NCBI GenBank assembly: GCA_036971475.1
Contig: JBAIZL010000003.1
Span: 110,881,570-110,945,569, forward strand
Reading direction: 5' to 3'
Length of the DNA stretch: 64,000 nucleotides
Source of the DNA: Prosapia bicincta
Lineage: Eukaryota; Arthropoda; Insecta; Hemiptera; Cercopidae
Of the stretch, positions 59,801 through 64,000 are shown in pieces. The translations under genes were made by a program, and so were the position numbers. The stretch's first letter is position 1, and every line of letters starts with the position of its first letter. The notes beneath the pieces are model-generated. The model was not told the DNA's origin. It did not search any database and worked only from the letters and a program-made list of their open reading frames with translations.

Positions 59801-60213
59801 TAAGATTCCTATATTCCTCTCCCTGCAGTACCGAACTAACTTACGTAATTCTGCAGGGGGTGATTCTCTATTGTGGGCGCAGTAAGTGGAGGCCACGATG
59901 AACTCCCTGCTCCCACTTACCTCGCTCTTACCTCGAATTCTAACCACTGCAAGGTCTTTAGTTGATAATTCGTGAATCAGCGTGGCTTCTAGTCCTCTGA
60001 CTATCACACATGCTCTGTGCCCCACTGTTCCCCACTGGCGTAGGTGCGCCCAGCTGCAGTCATACCCTTTATACGGTTCCTGACCAGCCACGGTTCTTGC
60101 ACTAGTGCAAGTGCTGGTAATGTGTGCCTCACAGTTAAGCACCTGGTTTGGACCACCGAGGTGCTTTTACTGTGGTGCAAGTTAATTTGCGGGATTATTG
60201 CTATCCACGCCAT
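56823..60213 (-). pseudogene. Broken ORF2 of the DUF4780 retrotransposon
   Basis: Starts at ATG 60213 (MAWIAIIPQINLHHSKS, the usual INLHHSK start of these endonucleases). After a frameshift near 60010-60140 the endonuclease continues with VASTYCAHN and ILVGCDANAHNEVWGS, then, after more shifts, DEPSMSDHRII near 59570. The RT region has several stops: SPISLTSFLLKTLERL (frame change), DQHAYRTGRSVETALL, FLDVEGAFN, GCPQSGVLSPLL followed by a TAG, and VGYADDIAIL (about 58230). RNase H (57942-57196) is nearly clean: FTDGSKMKEGVGAG, SDSQAVLKAL, WIPGHSGWIGNERADALAKQ. It ends with a C-terminal knuckle (CDEDQEECPIHVLCEC), a TAG and FCKEVGIR, stop at 56823. Many stops and shifts: inactive. Confidence 0.85.
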
Positions 60214-61085
60214 ACGCCTTCTCCTGATTCACTTTCTCGCACTTCTCTTCCGTTTCCTTAGAGTTCGACTTAAAAGTTACCTCTGCAGTCCCCAGGAAGG
60301 CTTTCCCATCTCTTGCCTTTAATAGTCTGGCCGATGCCTCATCCAATCCTAGGCAGAGGATGTTTGCAGGTTCCCGCTCAATGAACTGTAGGATCTTTCA
60401 CTTCGAAGTGTCAATTTCTGGGTTTTGCATCCCCATGAGCTTGGCCAACTGAGTGGCTTCCATTTTTGGTGTTGGTACGAGCACCGTCACTTTCACCCTT
60501 TTGATCAGTGCATCAGGCAGGACTAGCCTTGCCTGAGTCCCGTCCTTGAGCTTAACTGACGGTACCACTTCTCTCAGACATTTTGCCGATTCCTCCTCAG
60601 CACAAATAAATGCTGCGACTCCATCCCTTAGGTAAGTGTCTCTGAACCGCGGAACAAAACCTCCACTAGGAGTGTCCAGAATCCGGTCCATGACGGTGCC
60701 CTTGAGGTGTTCGAACGCCGCCATCTCCATCCTCACGCCTACATTATCCCCAAAGGTCACTAGAACCCTCGGTAGGTTGGCGGAGATCGACGAGAAAGAC
60801 GGCCCTCCCGACCCAGCAGGCCTAGACCCTTATCTATTCCTCTTGGCCTCCGACTCTGGAGTAGGAAGTGCTCCTTTCCTTCCTTTTCCTCTCTGCCTCT
60901 TGTCGTGCTAAGGTCCTACCGGATCCACTGGCTTCTAGGACGGCAGGGCGGGTACTAGCCCCAGACTCCGTTAAACCCTTCCGCTGCCTGGACCGGTGTT
61001 TCCTTAAAGGGGGGCGGTGGTTCTCTGCCCTCCGCCTCCGCCTTCTTTGCCTGCTCGTGGTAGGAAAGCCAGAGTTTACCTACTA
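60182..61085 (-). pseudogene. Broken ORF1 (DUF4780) of the 56.7-61.1-kb retrotransposon
   Basis: The N-terminal part is basic (SRQRRRRRRAENH, LRKHRSRQRKG, then ARQEAERKRKERS) and stops at a TAG near 60830. A shifted frame carries the domain: FVPRFRDTYLRDGVAAFICA, CLREVVPSVKL, VTVLVPTPKM, MQNPEIDTSK. A TGA follows in place of the expected Trp, then KILQFIERE, LCLGLDEASARLL and GTAEVTFK to the stop at 60182. The order of blocks matches the ORF1 at 16215-17404, so the two belong to one protein family although the elements are clearly different. The role is RNA binding/packaging of element RNA by family knowledge. Confidence 0.8.
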
Positions 61086-61187
61086 AACTAAATACCCATT
61101 TATCTATTTTCTGAATATCCATCTATTCTTATCTCTTTATAATGTTTGCTACAATAAATGTTTAAAACTTAAAATGTCTTTTTTCAG

Positions 61188-61231
61188 AAGCGACATTTCG
61201 GCTTCATGGTTTGGAACGACATCTGGTGGAG
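61188..61231 (+). CDS. Candidate exon with a tandem (NAGNAG) acceptor
   Basis: TGTCTTTTTTCAGAAG precedes it and GTGAGT follows at 61232. If the proximal CAG is used (exon from 61188) the base left from the 56302 donor gives TAA at the junction. If the distal AAG is used (exon from 61191) the junction gives TCG and the frame continues TFRLHGLERHLVE, ending in phase 0. The distal site or an intervening exon is therefore needed for a longer protein. The next exon was not found in the window. Confidence 0.5.
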
Positions 61232-62252
61232 GTGAGTAATAATTTTACTTTAAACTAAAAAGGTTTAGGAACGCAGCAAGCTCTCTCAGCTTGTATGGGA
61301 GCACACCAAGCCTGAGACTCTATATCTTGCCGTATACGTTTATAGACTAGCCTTGAGTCTTATTGCCTTTAGTAGCTCCTAGATGTTTAGGATGTACTCT
61401 TGCGACTTATCTGTGACGAAATTACAACCTGTGGGATATTGCCGCATGCCACCGAAATAGATATAATCTTAGCACAGTAGTAATCACAATATTAAAAACA
61501 ATATAGAACAAAATCGTTTTAAAGTCATTCCTACTGAGGTAAACAAAGAAAGATTTTAATTGAGTTATTTTAAATTTATAGTTACAATTATTATAAATAT
61601 ATATATATATATATTTAAATATGTCAGAATCACAATATTAAGTGACGAAATAGAAATCGAATTTCCTTGCAATTTTTCATTTCCTTCTCTATACAGTATA
61701 TGCTGATGGACCATAATTTTTGTTTGTTACTGTTTATTTACTTTCTTTTTATTTAGTTTCTAATTTATGAAACTGATGGTGGTCTCTAACTTCTCATTCT
61801 ATCCACCTCTTGTAATGCTACATTATTGCAAGGAACCTTTCTCTTATAATTGCATATACATCCTATGTATTGAATTTCTAGCTAAGGGAATGTTACCTCA
61901 AAGCCTAAGTGCTGGATTTCAAACACGTAGTCATTCAGTTTAAACGCGTCCAAGACATCAACTATTGCAAATTTAATTAATAAAAAAATACTTGAAAAAA
62001 CTGTATTAACATCATTTGCCATCCACTAAGGTTTGAATAATTATTTTATTGGTTGAATAGAAAAATATTTTTAGTAAAAAGACAGTCTTCATCATGGGCG
62101 AGTATCTCTGATGAATTCATCTAAGCCCAATTGTTTCAGTGAATAGTCTAAGCTATAACTAATCTGTCTAAACTGGTGTAAATATAGTGTTAGTAAATAG
62201 TTATAATTTTAACCTTATTCTTGGAGGTTACATGTTATATTAGCTCCTGGAA
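61232..62252. repeat. Non-coding, with dispersed repeat copy 3 at about 61480-61780
   Basis: 61500-61780 matches the repeat at 28780 and 36160 (TAGTTACAATTATTATAAAT, TGTCAGAATCACAATATTAA, TTTCCTTGCAATTTTTCAT), and its first part matches 40560-40680. A short TA array lies at 61595-61614. The rest is unremarkable. Confidence 0.55.
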
Positions 62253-62304
62253 CACTAGCGCTATTTATGAGCGCATTTCACTAGTGCCACGTAAAATTGA
62301 CGTG
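62253..62304 (-). mobile_element. Probable piggyBac-type terminal/subterminal repeat
   Basis: CACTAGCGC near 62253 is followed about 30 bp later by TGCCACGTAAAATTGACGTG. The latter closely resembles the 19-bp subterminal repeat of the moth piggyBac element (GCGTAAAATTGACGC core) and is itself a short palindrome (CACGT/ACGTG). It lies just past the transposase stop, as expected for the 3' end. A flanking TTAA directly at the edge was not seen; the nearest is at 62211. Confidence 0.6.
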
Positions 62305-62478
62305 TTTGAATAAAGAGTTGCTTTTGGTCATTTAAATGAGGTTTTACCGTGTTTTATTTATCTTTTTATTCTTCTTTATTTATTTGTCAATGTTTATTTA
62401 GTTTAAATATTTTTATACATTACATAATACATATTACAAAATATAATTTGAAATGTCTTTATAATTTCACATGATGAA

Positions 62479-64000
62479 TTAGCCACACTCGGGACATTTC
62501 TTTAGTTGATGCTCCCCGCAAATTGATTTCCCACAAGGGCAGTATGTTGTGGTCATCCTCTTCTTTTTCCAATTGCAAAAGTTGCAATATGTTCGTGGTC
62601 CTTGCTGTGAAGTTACGTCTGCTTGCTGTCTGTCGATACTCAAGACATTCCTAATTGTTCTCTTCAAGTCATTTGAAATATTTGTCTGTTGGAGCCTTCG
62701 TCTTTGCCAATTACTACATAATTCGTTATGTAAAGTAAACATAAATTCATTTCTTCAAACAGCCTTTTTATCATTATTTTTATTAAGTTTGTAGAAGTTG
62801 TGTAGGTAAATTATATACGCATTGATGAAAGAGATGTTAATCATGTTAAAAAAAAGCACAATGGCCAACGTCTGGTTTTCCTGCCACAGTTTGTAGTCTG
62901 ACACATTTGATCAAACGCGTCCACACTTCCTTTTGTAGCATTATATGTTAAGATAATTTCAGGCTTCTTGGAGGCATCATTTATAGCTGTGTCTCCATGC
63001 ATAGTAGATATTAGAGTAACAAGTTTGTTCTTCTTGGGCTTATACGACACAGCCGTTACATCTTCATGAAAAAGAAACATACTGCTCGCTATTCCTCGGT
63101 TTTTATATTTTACATCCTTAAACTCTGCTGGAAGCTCTCTCTTGTTTTTTTTAATAGTCCCAACAGTTGTGAGTTTACATTCCTTTAAAAGATGTTTAGC
63201 AAGTGGTATACTATTGAACCAGTTGTCTAGAGTGACATTTCGGTTCGTTCCTGATATAGTTTTGGCTACAAGTTTTTCTACAAAGAAATCTGCCACTGGT
63301 TTTTTATGTGGGACAGTTCCTTTTCCCAAATAAGGTATAGCATTGATCATGAATTTAGTGCTATTGTCACACATCATGACTATTTTTATCCCATATCTGT
63401 TGGGTTTGCTTGGAATATACATTCGAAAAGGGCATTTGCCCCTAAATCCGACCAATTGCTCATCTATTGCCACATATGAACTCGCTTTGTAGTTTTTTAT
63501 ACAGCTATCAACTACGACCTCCCAGATTTCAGATACGGCTGCGAGTTTATTATCCTTTTGTCTTGCGAATCTTGTGGTTTTGTCATCAAATCTAAGACAG
63601 GCAAGAATAAAAGAAAATCTTCTTTTAGACATTGTTGCTCTGTATTTATCACCAGAATAATTAGAATTAAACATTGTTCTAGTAGTCAAATGATTATCCT
63701 TCAATACTGCTGACAGTACTAGAAGTCCAAAAAATGCATCCAGCTCTTCATAAACTAAATCGTTTAGGGATCCATCGTTTTCATTCTTATACAAAGCACG
63801 TCTTACCTTCATTTCTTCATTAGTGTGAGTCAATATTATTTTACTAATATCCTCATTTATGAAGAGTTTAAAACACTCAACGGGGTTGAAAGCTGCATTA
63901 CAATTTGCAGTCGGGCCAGGAGTGATATGGACGATATTTTTTGCTGAAGTCTTAACAGTTGAAATATTGGCCTTAGTGTTCCAAATAAAATTATCTTTTC
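62479..64000 (-). pseudogene. piggyBac-type transposase, C-terminal part, lightly damaged, running off the window
   Basis: Open from the right edge through 62841 on the minus strand; the reading extends upstream of 63833 with no stop to 64000. The RNase H-like core has YVAIDEQLVGFRGKCPFRMY (first Asp), NVTLDNWFNS (second Asp) and KGSVDAFDQMC (third Asp), the DDD triad of DDE_Tnp_1_7. At the A8 run 62848-62855 one base is missing, so the frame ends early (WPLCFFLT instead of FFFNMIN...). In the shifted frame it continues FNMINISFINAYIIY to a TGA near 62745, then to the C-terminal Cys/His domain (YCNFC, YCPCGKSICGEHQ, CPEC) ending at 62479. One frameshift and one stop are the only damage seen. 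The N-terminus is outside the window. Confidence 0.85.

Larger units (their letters stand above)
56727..61095 (-). mobile_element. Near full-length two-ORF non-LTR retrotransposon, decayed
   Basis: About 4.4 kb on the minus strand, GC-richer than its flanks. ORF1 (DUF4780) and ORF2 (endonuclease, RT, RNase H, knuckle) overlap by 32 nt. The 3' end is AGTAATAATAATAATAA-type, the (TAA)n ending seen in I and related elements. It lies inside the intron between 56302 and 61188, opposite to the host gene. I found no clear target duplication; the 5' end at about 61090 is set by composition. Confidence 0.85.

Noticed and set aside
1..64000. CRISPR arrays, operons, ribosome-binding sites, rRNA
   Set aside because: The window is eukaryotic. 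The direct repeats present are minisatellites without regular spacers, and no rRNA sequence was recognised.

Overview
The window looks like a repeat-dense, strongly AT-rich animal genome, most likely an insect. The evidence is long introns, very many (TA)n arrays, several R1/Jockey/I-type non-LTR retrotransposons, ORF1 proteins of the DUF4780 type known mainly from arthropod elements, and piggyBac and hAT DNA transposons. There is no sign of prokaryotic organisation. No rRNA gene or intact tRNA gene was recognised.

Host gene. One gene on the + strand can be pieced together from short exons with good splice sites: 29352-29426, 55485-55526, 56096-56302 and 61188/61191-61231. The first three are symmetric phase-1 exons and read through one another. 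Two short ATG exons at 43660-43687 and 50085-50112 encode nearly the same nine residues and also end in phase 1, so each joins in frame to the 55485 exon. A third copy at 52794-52821 has lost its donor. They look like duplicated alternative first exons. The protein was not recognised. Its introns hold most of the mobile DNA between 29 and 64 kb.

Layout. 1-12 kb: a diverged inverted repeat pair (about 1.0-1.6 kb and 11.6-12.2 kb) encloses a 4.6-kb palindrome (2503-7123) and a 5'-truncated retrotransposon with an RNase H domain (10351-10944). 12-22 kb: mostly unannotatable, with an ORF1-only retrotransposon remnant (16180-17880), a hAT end (18523-18615) and a MITE-like element (19010-19594). 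22-24.4 kb: a G-poor minisatellite. 24.8-28.6 kb: a full-length non-LTR element with an uninterrupted 1253-residue polyprotein and a perfect 12-bp target duplication. 30-44 kb: dispersed and tandem repeats, a twin-primed retrotransposon copy (32597-33222), a 62-bp minisatellite and a second copy of the G-poor minisatellite. 44.2-45.1 kb: TA/CA/TG microsatellites around a small inverted repeat with hammerhead-like hairpins. 45.16-48.5 kb: a decayed non-LTR element. 48.8-49.2 kb: a hAT fragment. 52-55.3 kb: tandem duplications. 56.7-61.1 kb: a decayed two-ORF DUF4780 retrotransposon lying in one intron of the host gene. 62.25-64 kb: a piggyBac element running off the right edge.

Most notable: (i) a family of short hairpins with a CCTGA-helix-GAAA arrangement and compensatory changes in the helix, resembling a hammerhead ribozyme core and repeatedly placed beside TA arrays; (ii) the duplicated alternative first exons; (iii) the intact single-ORF retrotransposon and its inverted relative, which together define the family's 5' and 3' ends.
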